In this document: piece by piece, positions 54,398 through 63,500 of the stretch
Position numbering within the stretch: the stretch's first letter is position 1
Layout of the letters: every line of letters begins with the position of its first letter
Assembly: GCA_014529385.2 (NCBI GenBank)
Contig: CM043960.1
Location: forward strand, 35,242,896-35,306,895
Direction of reading: 5' to 3'
Length of the DNA: 64,000 nt
Source of the DNA: Adiantum capillus-veneris
Lineage: Eukaryota > Streptophyta > Polypodiopsida > Polypodiales > Pteridaceae
The notes under the pieces: model-generated
Database searches by the model: none
What the model saw: only the letters and a program-made list of their open reading frames with translations
What the model was told of the DNA's origin: nothing
Program-made: the position numbers and the translations under genes

Positions 54398-54576
54398 ATG
54401 GCCCCAAAGCGAGTGACTCGAAGCTCCAAGGATTCTCTTGTCGTTCCACCTCCAATGAAGGTGCAAAGAAGGTATCATCTACTCCATTCATAACTCAAGT
54501 GGAGATATTGACTCAAGAAGAAATTGAAGCCGCCTAACCTCAAATACGGGAGGTTATTGAGCATGTCACTAATTTG
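54398..54576 (+). other. Exon-like frame in LTR B, ending at a splice donor
   Basis: The ATG in acgATGGCCCC starts a frame that reads MAPKRVTRSSKDS and then has a one-base loss. The segment is 179 bases, against 180 in LTR C and 181 in LTR D. It ends at TTG|GTAAG. See the LTR C copy for the best frame. Confidence 0.5.
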
Positions 54577-54869
54577 GTAAGATAAATTTATAATTTTGCA
54601 TTGCTATTCATGTTGACTGGGAAGCCAAGCATAGGAATTCCCTTAAACCATCCAAGAAACATGATTCTATCACCAAAAACAAGCATATCATGTTTTCATA
54701 GAATAGTGAAAGAATTGTTTGATAAATTGTCACTGTTTGTTAGATTGTTATTTCTTGATAAATCGTTATTGTTTGATAAGGTTTTACTTTTGCTATAAAA
54801 AGTTGATTGGTCATGTTTTAAGAATTATTTCAGAAGAAGAATTGTTGAAAGAGTATCTTTTGTTCCTCA

Positions 54870-55020
54870 TAGATAGCGAGGTGCCTCGCAGGTTAGCGAG
54901 ATGATCTCACAATTAGAGGAGATTAACCTGAGGTTATTGTGTCTCTTTTTATCCCTCGCGGTTAGCGAGATGCTCGTGGTTAGCAAGATGGGAAGGTTAC
55001 GCAATTGGCAGTTAGCGAAT
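54870..55020 (+). repeat. Short tandem repeats 'ggttagcgagatg' in LTR B
   Basis: About six copies of the word ggttagcgagatg and variants at spacing of about 20 bp, with an insert between two groups. Homologous arrays are in LTRs A and D. Confidence 0.75.
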
Positions 55021-55698
55021 AAATAAATCCTTTGCAAAAGCTCTGTTGGTTAAACAGAGAAAGTCTGCCGGTAGTGGCAAACTCATAAGAAATTGGATTT
55101 TTTTTTTGAGATATAGGACTATCTTCATTAGTCCTTGTTTGAATCTTTTTGGTGTTGTTTGAAGGGATGTATGAACGAACCTGTGTTTGAGACTAATAAA
55201 GGAACCCTGTTTGTATTTGTAGGTCAATGTGATAGTATTTAAAAAACAAGAATAGCAAGTGCGTGTGGTGTGGAAAGTGGGAGACTAGTATCCTAACAGA
55301 TTTAGGTCTACGGATGGGTGGACCTGATTAGTTGAGTACTTTTCACAAGATTACTAGATAGTTTAGACTATGTCTCATATCATATTCAGGGTTATGAATG
55401 GTGATCGTACCTCTTAAATGTGGGACAGAAGACATTGTTTATGGATTTTAAATATGTCAATGAGATTTCATCTTTATGTTATAAAAAATAGATTCCATTA
55501 GAATCCTTGATTTATCAACCCTGCGTGTGGCGTATGACCCTTACAACCACGATTATGATGGAAAGAGGAATTCATTTCTTCTGTTGCTCGTATCTCTGCT
55601 TCATGGAAACGGAGTGGGGTGTCATCAATGGAACTTGAGAATAAAGAAAGGCCATCTATCAACTCGCTCCAATCTTCTTGGGGTTGGGAACCTTACAA

Positions 55699-55718
55699 TT
55701 TGTATGATAGCCTAGGTT
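55699..55718 (+). promoter_or_regulatory. Primer binding site of gag unit 2, initiator tRNA-Met, worn
   Basis: The sequence tttgtatgatagcctaggtt follows LTR B. Compared with unit 1 (tatcagagcctaggtt) it has several changes, but the common part supports a TGGTATCAGAGCC ancestor. Confidence 0.6.
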
Positions 55719-55924
55719 AAAAAATTTAATTGGCTACTTCAAGCTTCCTCACGTTCCGTTTTCTATACCCATTACACAACCCACTGAGATATTACAATAT
55801 GTGAATTGATGTGTATCACATTTGTGGTTGAAACTTCTATTGTATTTTCTCATTGAGAGATTTTCTAGATACCTATATGACATTTTGATGTCTTTATGAA
55901 TAAAAAGATTGAGTTATTTTTCTT

Positions 55925-56190
55925 CATTGGTTATGTCATATAAGTGAACTTTTGGTGGATTGGATAAGTTATGACAGGTTAAATCATGTGATTGAGATAA
56001 TCATGACTGGTTAAGTCATGTGATTGAGTTTTGATCAAGTGGATAAGTCATGCTGGTTATAAGTCATGTGACTTGAGTTTTGATGGACTGGATAAGTCAA
56101 GATTGGTTAAGTCATTTGATTGAATTTTAATACTTTGCATAAGTCATGATTGGTTACGTTATATGATTGATATTTTAGTAGACTGGATAA
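55925..56190 (+). repeat. Leader tandem repeat of unit 2
   Basis: The same 'gactggttaagtcatgtgattgag' repeats as in unit 1, about six copies. Confidence 0.8.
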
Positions 56191-56238
56191 TTGTAAGTTT
56201 GGAAAATACCATAGTGTTTTGAGTTATTATGAACATTA

Positions 56239-57033
56239 ATGTTAATATATGTATACACTCAAGAGAGCTCTCAAATCACTCCTATGATGGAAAACCCTCA
56301 GAATGATGCTATCTATATGGAGATTCAGGAGAAGAAGTTGTTGCTCAAACAAATGCAACCACCTTCTTTTAAAGGAGAGGGTGTTGATATTGAGAAAGAT
56401 ACAGAAGTATGTATTGAAGCTATGGATGATTATTTCTCTGTGGTAGGGACCACGCCTGCAAATCAAGCGATGCTAGGGATGTTTTGCCTCTCAGGGGAAG
56501 CAAAATTATGGTGGAAACAACATTGTCATGACATGGGAGTGTTGGAGAACTCTCAGTGTTGGTGGGAAATCAAACAAGAAATGAAGGAAAGATACCTACC
56601 CCTTGTCCACGAAGCATTGAAGATGAATAAGTTCTTTAGCTTGAAACAAAACAGCTTATCCTTAGAAGAGTACTACTCAAAGTTTATAAGGCTTAGACAT
56701 TATGCACCGCTAATGACCATAGAGTAGCAAGTAGCTCGCTTTTGTCAAGGTGTAAGAGAACCAATTAGCTTACGATTGGAAGCCTTGATACCTACCACTG
56801 TCCATGATGCTTTACTACGAGCTAAACCTTTAATGAAAGAGAAAGAGATTACAAGAAGAATTGAATACAATCAGAGCTTCAACAATAGACAATCACAAAG
56901 AGCTTATGCCGCTAATGTGCAAGATCCTCCACACTTAAATTCTTGATGCTTTGATTGTGGAGAGTTGGGACATTATAGGAACACTTGTCCATGTTTGACT
57001 AATGGAGTAGTGGTAGCAAGGGAAGCACATTAA
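56239..57033 (+). pseudogene. gag of unit 2, best copy
   Basis: A single reading frame runs from 56239 to 57033 with only two inner stops, a TAG at 56725-56727 and a TGA at 56944-56946. It reads VDIEKDTEVCIEAMDDYFSV, LWWKQHCHDMGVLENSQCWW and KERYLPLVHEALKMNKFFSL, then, after the TAG, ARFCQGVREPISLRLEALIP, then the knuckle CFDCGELGHYRNTC. All four zinc ligands are kept. A TAA at 57031-57033 ends it and is in the same place in units 1 and 3, so it may be the natural end. Length about 265 codons. Confidence 0.85.
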
Positions 57034-57111
57034 GGACACCACCCTTTTGGACATAATGATGGTCAAGCTAGTAATAAGAGTAGGAGTACTCTCACATCTC
57101 AAATCCCTATG

Positions 57112-57121
57112 TTGGGAAGAT
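57112..57121 (+). promoter_or_regulatory. Polypurine-like tract before LTR C
   Basis: ttgggaagat lies directly before TGTAATG. Same place and sequence as before LTR B. Confidence 0.55.
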
Positions 57122-57349
57122 TGTAATGTACCCAACATTTTTCAATATAACTATTTTATTTACTTTGCAAATATTTAAAGTTTGCATTTTGTTAAGTCAT
57201 AAAGCGTTCCAACGAGAACGATCGAATCGAAAATGGGATTCTTGAACTATTAATTATGGCACTTTTCGCTTGGAAACTACAGTTTGATACGGGAAACTTA
57301 AGTCTCAAAACTATAACTAAAGATAAAAGTTGACCCTTAAGAAAGAGAG

Positions 57350-57470
57350 AGTAATTGCAGGGAAGGAAGAGTATTTTTAGAAGAGAAGGAGTAGAAAGAG
57401 AACAAGTATTGTTAGAAGAGAACAAGTATTTTTAGGAAAGACAAAGTATTTTTAGAGAAGAGAGGAAAGT
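57350..57470 (+). repeat. Purine-rich tandem repeats in LTR C
   Basis: Copies of 'agtatttttagaagagaa' and variants, homologous to those in LTRs B and D. Confidence 0.7.
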
Positions 57471-57670
57471 GAGTCAAGATTAAAGTTTCTTTTCTTGGAA
57501 GCCAAGCTTTTACTACAGTAAGAGACTAAAAATCGTGCATCGAGATGCGTGCTTGCAAAAAATAAAATAAAAAAATAAAAATGAAATAAAATAAAAAAGT
57601 TGCGAACACGGGCGAACTTATTTCTTTGCTTTTTGCTATTCTTAGCTTGTGCTTTTGGCTCCTAAGAGCC

Positions 57671-57679
57671 TATATAAAG
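57671..57679 (+). promoter_or_regulatory. TATA box of LTR C
   Basis: tatataaag in the same context as in LTRs B and D. Confidence 0.65.
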
Positions 57680-57929
57680 GCCCCTCTTCCCTCACTTTCA
57701 AGACACACATATAAGTTCTCAGAAGCGGAGGCTCTCTTGCCAAAACACCGTAGTTACCTTATCTCCCTCAACCTTTCACCCTCGACCCATCTCCATCTCT
57801 ACCACCATCATGTTATCCCTCGGATTGTTGAGTTCTTTTTTTCTTTCTCTCTTACAATCTTTTCGGCAAGCAAGGAAACCATAACACTGCTTTTTATAGT
57901 AAAGCTTTTCTTTTCTCTTTTGTGATATG

Positions 57930-58109
57930 ATGGCTCCAAAGCAAATGAATTGAAGCTCCAAGGATGCTCCTCTTGTTCCACCTCCAATGAAGGTGCAAAT
58001 GAAGATATCATCTACTCCAATCATAACTCAAGCGGAGATATTGGCTCCGGAAGAAGTTAAAGCCGCCCAACCTCAAATACGAGAGGTAATCAAACATGTC
58101 TCTAATCTG
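57930..58109 (+). other. Exon-like frame in LTR C, 60 codons, ending at a splice donor
   Basis: From the ATG at 57930 the frame is exactly 60 codons with one TGA (codon 8; CGA in LTR B and GGA in LTR D). It reads SSKDAPLVPPPMKVQMK, then TPIITQAEILAPEEVKAAQP and REVIKHVSNL. It ends at CTG|GTAAGA. The frame is kept in phase 0 at the donor; the gag frame downstream is also in phase 0 after the acceptor at 58700. The text has no domain I recognise. Hypothesis: first coding exon of Gag. Confidence 0.5.
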
Positions 58110-58700
58110 GTAAGATAAATTTATAATTCTGCGTTGCTATTCATGTTGACGTGGGAAGCCAAGCATAGGAATTCCCTTATACCATCTAAGAAACGTGATT
58201 CTATCACAAGAAGCAAGCATATGCTTTCATAGAATAGTGAAAGAATTGTTTGATAAATTGTCACTGTTTGCCTATATGACATTTTGATGTCTTTATGAAT
58301 AAAAAAATTGAGTTGTTTTTCTTCAAAAAAAATTGTATGACTGGTTTAGTCATTTAAGTGAACTTTTGGTGAGTCATTTAAGTGAACTTTTGGTGGATTG
58401 GATGAGCCATGATTGGTTAAGTCATGTGATTGAGATAATCATGACTGGTTAAATCATGTGATTAAGTTTTGAGAGACTGAATAAGTCATGACTGGTTATA
58501 AGTCATGTGATTGAGTTTTGATGGACTTGATAAGTTAAGATTTGTTAAGTCATTTAATTGAATTTTAATATTTTTCATAAGTCATGATTGGTTAAGTTAT
58601 ATGATTGAGATTTTAGTAGATTGGATAAGTCTAAGTTTGGAAAATACTTTAGTTTTTTGAGATATTATGAACATTAATGTTAATATATGTGTACACTCAG
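58110..58700 (+). other. Proposed intron between LTR C exon and gag unit 3
   Basis: It starts GTAAGATAAAT and ends tgtacactcag. A T-rich stretch (tttagttttttgag) lies about 40 bases upstream of the end. In unit 2 the matching intron would run from 54577 to about 56265 and contain the end of LTR B, the primer site and the leader. In LTR D the donor is changed to AT, so that copy cannot splice there. Confidence 0.4.
58335..58625 (+). repeat. Leader tandem repeat of unit 3
   Basis: Same repeat as in units 1 and 2. Confidence 0.8.
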
Positions 58701-59480
58701 GAGAACCCTCAAATCACTCTTATAATGGAAAACCCTCAGAATGATGCTATCTATATGGAGATTCAAGAGACGAAGTTGTTGCTCAAACAAATGCAACTAC
58801 CTTCTTTTAAAGGAGAGGGTGTTGATATTGAGAGAGATGCAAAATTATGGATTGAAGCTATGGATGATTACTTTTTCGCTGCAAGGACCACACCTGAAAC
58901 TCAAGTGATGCTAGGGATGTTTTCCCTCTCAGGGGAAGGAAAATTATGGTGGAAACAACATTGCCGTGACATGGGAGTGTTGGAGAACTCTCGTATCTGG
59001 TGGGAAATCAAACAAGCAGTGACAGAAAGATACTTACCCCCTATCCATGAAGCGTTGAAGATGAATGAGTTCTTTAGCTTGAAACAATACAACTTATCCT
59101 TCAAAGAGTACTACTCAAAATTTATAAGACTTAGACGTTACGCACCGCCAATGACCATAGACTAGTAGGTATTGTTTTTGTCAAGGTTTAAGAGAACCAA
59201 TTAGCTCACAATTGGAAGCCCTGAAACCTACCAATGTACATGATGCTTTACTATGAGCTAAACCTTTAATGAAAGAGCAAGGGATTAGAAGAAGAATTGA
59301 ATAGAATTAGAGCTTCAACGATAGAAAATCACAAAGAGCTTATGCCGCTAAGGTGCAAGATCCTCCATGCTTGAATGTTTGATGCTTTGATTGTTGAGAG
59401 TTGAGAAATTATCGAAACACTTGTCCACGTTTTACTAATGAAGCAACGGTAGAAAAAATGAACCAGATTAAGGACACTAC
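58677..59480 (+). pseudogene. gag of unit 3
   Basis: The frame from 58677 reads LLLKQMQLPSFKGEGVDIER, LWIEAMDDYFFAARTTP and WWEIKQAVTERYLPPIHEAL to TAG 59163-59165, the same stop as in units 1 and 2. Beyond it the sequence is more worn: a TGA at 59380-59382 and the knuckle CFDC, where the histidine is now asparagine (agaaattat). A TAA near 59467-59469 matches the end in the other units. Confidence 0.8.
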
Positions 59481-59814
59481 CCTTTTGGACCTAATGATGG
59501 TCGAGCTAGTAAGAAGAGTAGGAGTAATCTCACTTTTTCTCTAGATGAGGACATCTTGAATCCCTAAGTTGGGGATATTGTAATGTACCCAACATTTCTC
59601 AATATAACTATTTCATTTAATACTTTGCAAATATTTAAGGTTTGTATTTTATTAAATCATAAAGCGCTCCAACGAAACGATCCGATCAAAAATCAAACTC
59701 CGGAACTATTAATTATGACTCTTTTTCACTTGGAAACTATAGGCTAATATGGGAAACTTAAGTTTCAAAATTATAACTAGCTAAAGATAAAAGTTGACCC
59801 TTAAGAAAGAGAGA

Positions 59815-59955
59815 GTAATTTTAGGAAAGGAAGAGTATATTTAGAAGAGATGGAGTAGAAAGAGTATTTTTAGAAAAGGAGGAGCAATTTTAGAAGAGAA
59901 GGAGTATTTTTAGGAAAGAAGAAGTATTTTTAGAGAAAAGAGGGAAGTGAGTCAA
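59815..59955 (+). repeat. Purine-rich tandem repeats in LTR D
   Basis: Copies of 'gagtatttttag(a/g)aaaggagg' and variants, seven or so. Confidence 0.7.
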
Positions 59956-60137
59956 GATTAGAGCTTCTTTTTTTGGAAGCCAAGCTTTTCCTAAAATTAG
60001 AAAGTGAAAATCATGCATCAGGATGCGTGCTCGTATTTTTTTAATAAAAAAATAATATAAAAAAGCTACGAACGTGCGCAAATTTTTCTCTCTACTTTTT
60101 GCTATTCTTAGCTTGTGCTTTTGGCTCTTGAGACACT

Positions 60138-60146
60138 ATATAAAGG
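60138..60146 (+). promoter_or_regulatory. TATA box of LTR D
   Basis: tatataaag, same context as the other LTRs. Confidence 0.65.
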
Positions 60147-60369
60147 CCCCTCTTTCCTCACTTTCAAGACACACACATAAGTTCTCAGAAGCGGAGGCTC
60201 AATCTCTCACTCTTGACCCATCTCCATCTCTACCACCATCATGTTATCCCTCGGATTGTTGACTTCTTTTTCTCTCTCTCTCTCTCTCTTACAATCTTCT
60301 CAGCAAGCCATAAAATTATAACACTGCTTTTTACAGTAAAGCTTTCCTTTTCTCTTTCGTGATGATACG

Positions 60370-60550
60370 ATGGCCCCAAAGCAAACAAATGGAAGCTCGA
60401 AGGATGCTCCTCTTGTCCCATATCCAATAAAGGTGTAAAAAAAGGTAGCGTCTACTCCAATCATAACTCAAGCGGAGGTATTGACTCCAGAAGAAGTTGA
60501 AGCCGTCCAACCTCAGAATACGGGAGATAATCAAACATGTCACTAATCTG
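60370..60550 (+). other. Exon-like frame in LTR D, donor lost
   Basis: 181 bases; the frame reads MAPKQTNGSSKDAPLVPYPI and then has a TAA and a one-base gain. The donor GT is AT here (ctg|ataaga). So this copy is dead, while the reading frame of the family is still visible. Confidence 0.45.
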
Positions 60551-60819
60551 ATAAGATAAATTTATAATTTTGCATTGCTATTCATGTTGACCTGGGAAGC
60601 CAAGCATAGGGATTCCCTGGAATCATCCAAGAAACATGATTCTATCACAAGAAACAAGCATATGTTTTCATTAAATAGTGAAAGGATTGTTTGATAGATT
60701 GTCACTTTTTGTTAAATTTTTCTTGTTTGATAAGTTGTTTCTTTTGATATGAAGAGTTGCGTGATCATGTTTTAAGAATCATTTAAGAAGAAGAATCTTT
60801 GAAAGAGTATCTTTTGTTC

Positions 60820-61030
60820 CTTGCGGGTAGCAAGATGCCTTGCGATTAGTGAGATGTCTCACGGTTAGCGAGATGATCTCACAATTAGTGGAGATTAAGC
60901 TGAGGTTATCAACTTTCTTTTAATCCTTTGCGGCGGTTAATGAGATGCCTGGCGGTTAGCAAGATGCATCGTGGTTAGCGAGATGCCTCGCAATTAGCAA
61001 GATGGGAAGGTTGCGCAATTCGTGGTTAGC
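60820..61030 (+). repeat. Short tandem repeats 'ggttagcgagatg' in LTR D
   Basis: Nine or so copies in two groups. This is the longest of the arrays. Confidence 0.75.
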
Positions 61031-61693
61031 AAATAAATAAACCCTTTGCAAAGGCTCTGTTGATTAGACAAAGTAAGTCCATGGGTAGCGGCAAACTCAT
61101 AAGAAATTCAAAATTTTTTTTGTTGAAATATAGGACTGTCTTCATTAGGCCTTGTTGGATTGTTTTGGTGTTGTTTGAAGGGCTGTATGAATGAACCTAT
61201 GTTTGAAACTAATAAAGGAACCCTGTTTGTATTTGTAGAACAGTGTGGTAGTAATTATAGAACAAGAATAATGGGTGAGTGGGGTGTGGAAAGTGGGAGA
61301 CTAGTATCCTAATGAATCTAGGTCTACAGATGTGTGGACCCAATTAGTTGGGTACTTTTCACAAGATTGCTAGCTAGTTTAGACTATATCTCATATCATA
61401 TTCAGGGTTATGAATGGCGGCCGTGCCTCTTAAACATGGGAAAAAAGGCATTGTCTATGGATTTTAAATATGTCAATGAAATTTCATCTTTATGTTATAG
61501 GAAATAGCTTCCATTAGAATCCTTGATTTATCAATCTGGCCTGTAGCGTATGACCCTTACAACCACGGTCACGATGGATAGAGGACTTCCTTTGCTTCAT
61601 GGAAACAGAGTAGGGTATGGTCAATGGAACTTGAGAATAAAGGAAGTCCATCTATCAAGACGCCCCAGTCCTCTTGGGGTTGAAGACCTCACA

Positions 61694-62270
61694 AAATGGG
61701 TCAAAAAATATAGTGGATCAGGGGATTTGTATGACCATTTAGCAAGCTGAACCCATAACACACTTCCATACTTAGTTTGAGGGGTTTAGGATGACCTTAG
61801 AGGAAAATATTTAATTTGACTCCAGACCAAACCTCCTGGATCTATTATTGATCTATTGACCTTGGCTATGAGATTTGTTTCTGCTTGCTCAAAAATGCAA
61901 ATCAAACATAGCACCATAGTACAGATCTACAACTTTAAACAGAAATAGGGGGGAACCGTAGAGATTGTGTGAGTTGGATGAGGCAATACATCGACATATG
62001 TCCGAGGATGGAGATTCTAATCGAGGAAAGGCTGTCTCACAGTTCCTAGAAGGATTACTCAACAAGGATTTGCATGCCATTTTGTTTAGTCAGAAACATA
62101 CTACTTGGAAAGCATGTAGCGTGGATGCAATCAACTTGGGAGATAACTGCAAAATTTTCAATGAAGAAAGCATTGCTAAGGATACTCATAGTGAGAAAAT
62201 CACATCTACTGTGCCAACACATGTAGGACCAAATGTGGAAACTCCTATCAATGCTATGGTATGGATAATA
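61694..62270 (+). pseudogene. gag capsid of element 4
   Basis: One can read MTLEEN, QIYNFKQK, a TAG, then RQYIDICPRMEI across frames. After that QFLEGLLNKDLHAILFSQKH (61965-62273) matches element 1's LPKGLLNKELHAILYSKKH at 7363. It is the same capsid and spacer, more worn than in element 1. Confidence 0.75.
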
Positions 62271-63500
62271 TGATGAATAACATGCAAAGGATATCGATGA
62301 GAGGGATGGGTTAGGATCCACCACAGGAAAACCTATGGGGCAACCTAGACCATCGAAATGGTGTGCCGTCTAAGGAAAGTGGACCAATCAAAAAATAATT
62401 GAGTGCTATCACAAGACTAAATATGATGGAAATGTCCATTATATGTACCAACGAGACAACATGGGAAACTGATGTATAGGTATCCGCCAAACATGGCACC
62501 AATCCAAAAACCACCTATGGCTATGGAAAGAACACAACTTGTATTAAGTCAGCAACCACCGTTACCCAAAAACAATGTTGTGCAAGTCAAGTACATGCTG
62601 CCTGAAGGGCAAGTGGAGGAGTAAGCTTTAGTACCAATCATGCCATATAATGAAACGATTTCGGCAATTGTGGGAATAGAGGACAAGTGATACACTCAGT
62701 CAACTCTTGCCACAATAGAACAAGTTAATCAGACACATTTTGGTGCATCACTTGTTTACTTTATTGGGAACCAACAAGCTAGACCACCCAAGATAAAGCC
62801 ACTATCTAAGCTGAGAACATGGAACTACTGTAACTACGGACCAGATGACCATTGGAAAAATGATTTTTTGAGCCAAATTGAGGCATATTGCATGCATTGT
62901 GGTTGCAAGGGTTGACATTTTTAGATGATCATCCCAAGAATCTAGCCAACAAAGGAAAGACACCCATAAACGTAGTCCAAGTCATGCCAAGCAGCTCATC
63001 GGAGGGTGAATCTACTGTCCCGATTTGAGTAGTTACTAGGGAACATGCCAAAAAAAAAGACAAAATTGTGCAAGCGGGTCAGATACACCCAGCAAAACTT
63101 CAAAAGACTTTAAAAAAGAGTGACACAAATGATATGATCTTAGAAGAAAGAAACAACAAAGGGATATCAAGAAGAAAGTCTAGAAAAGAGTAGAGGAAGT
63201 GACTCAAACATTGTCATCAAAATTTAATGAATCAAAATTGAGATCGGGAGGATCCATATTGATAGACAAAATATATGAACCAATCAATGTGGCCTTGGAG
63301 GCTTTTTAAGAGGGATTAAAAGTGAGTCAGGCATTGGAAACAAAACGGAAGAACTACCCAACACCTGACATGGAAGCTGCCAAGCTTGAAGCTTACAGAA
63401 ACTTAGTGCAAACTACACAGTTTATGTTGAAAAAACAAAAGCCAAAACTAGAATTCATATGAAAACCAACCAAAATTGAGACTAAACCAGAAAAAGGAAA
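62271..63500 (+). pseudogene. gag C-terminal part of element 4, with zinc knuckle remains
   Basis: Near 62825-62905 the sequence reads CNYGPDDHWKND, then IEAYCMHCGCKG, parallel to element 1's CHNYGADDHWKNEC and IEAYCIQCCKKGG. Near 63245-63440 it reads GGSILIDKIYEPINVALEAF and PTPDMEAAKLEAYRNLVQTT, again as in element 1. Stops are frequent. Confidence 0.75.

Larger units (their letters stand above)
54203..55697 (+). repeat. LTR B, right part (after copia 2)
   Basis: It continues LTR B through a (CT)n tract, an ATG with the exon-like frame, a splice-donor-like site, the 'gttagcgagatg' repeats and the terminal TTACA. Total LTR B without copia 2 is about 2140 bp. Confidence 0.85.
57122..58269 (+). 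repeat. LTR C, 5' part only
   Basis: It has the LTR start, the purine repeats, TATA box, exon-like frame and donor. At 58269/58270 it jumps to the leader of unit 3 (cctatatgacattttgatg), so the second half of the LTR, the primer site and the first leader bases are deleted (about 1.13 kb as judged against LTR B and unit 2). Confidence 0.8.
46131..61693 (+). mobile_element. Tandem array of a gag-only LTR retrotransposon (TR-GAG-like): four LTRs, three gag units
   Basis: The order is LTR A (partial), gag unit 1, LTR B (split by copia 2), gag unit 2, LTR C (partial), gag unit 3, LTR D. Each internal region is about 1.4 kb and has an initiator-Met primer site (lost in unit 3), a repeat-rich leader and a gag with one zinc knuckle. 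No protease, RT or integrase is present in any unit. Without copia 2 the repeat unit is about 3.54 kb; unit 3 is shorter because of a deletion of about 1.1 kb. LTR ends are TGTAATG...CTCACA. Full LTR length is about 2.1 kb (LTR D 2115 bp). Confidence 0.85.
59579..61693 (+). repeat. LTR D, complete, 2115 bp
   Basis: It starts TGTAATGTACCC and ends CCTCACA. It has every feature of the family: purine repeats, TATA box, exon-like frame with a mutated donor, 'gttagcgagatg' repeats. Directly after it the gag relic of element 4 begins, not a primer site. Confidence 0.85.

Noticed and set aside
46145-61030. Regular short repeats (20-50 bp) that might be read as CRISPR arrays
   Set aside because: They are head-to-tail tandem repeats inside eukaryotic LTRs and leaders without unique spacers or cas genes.
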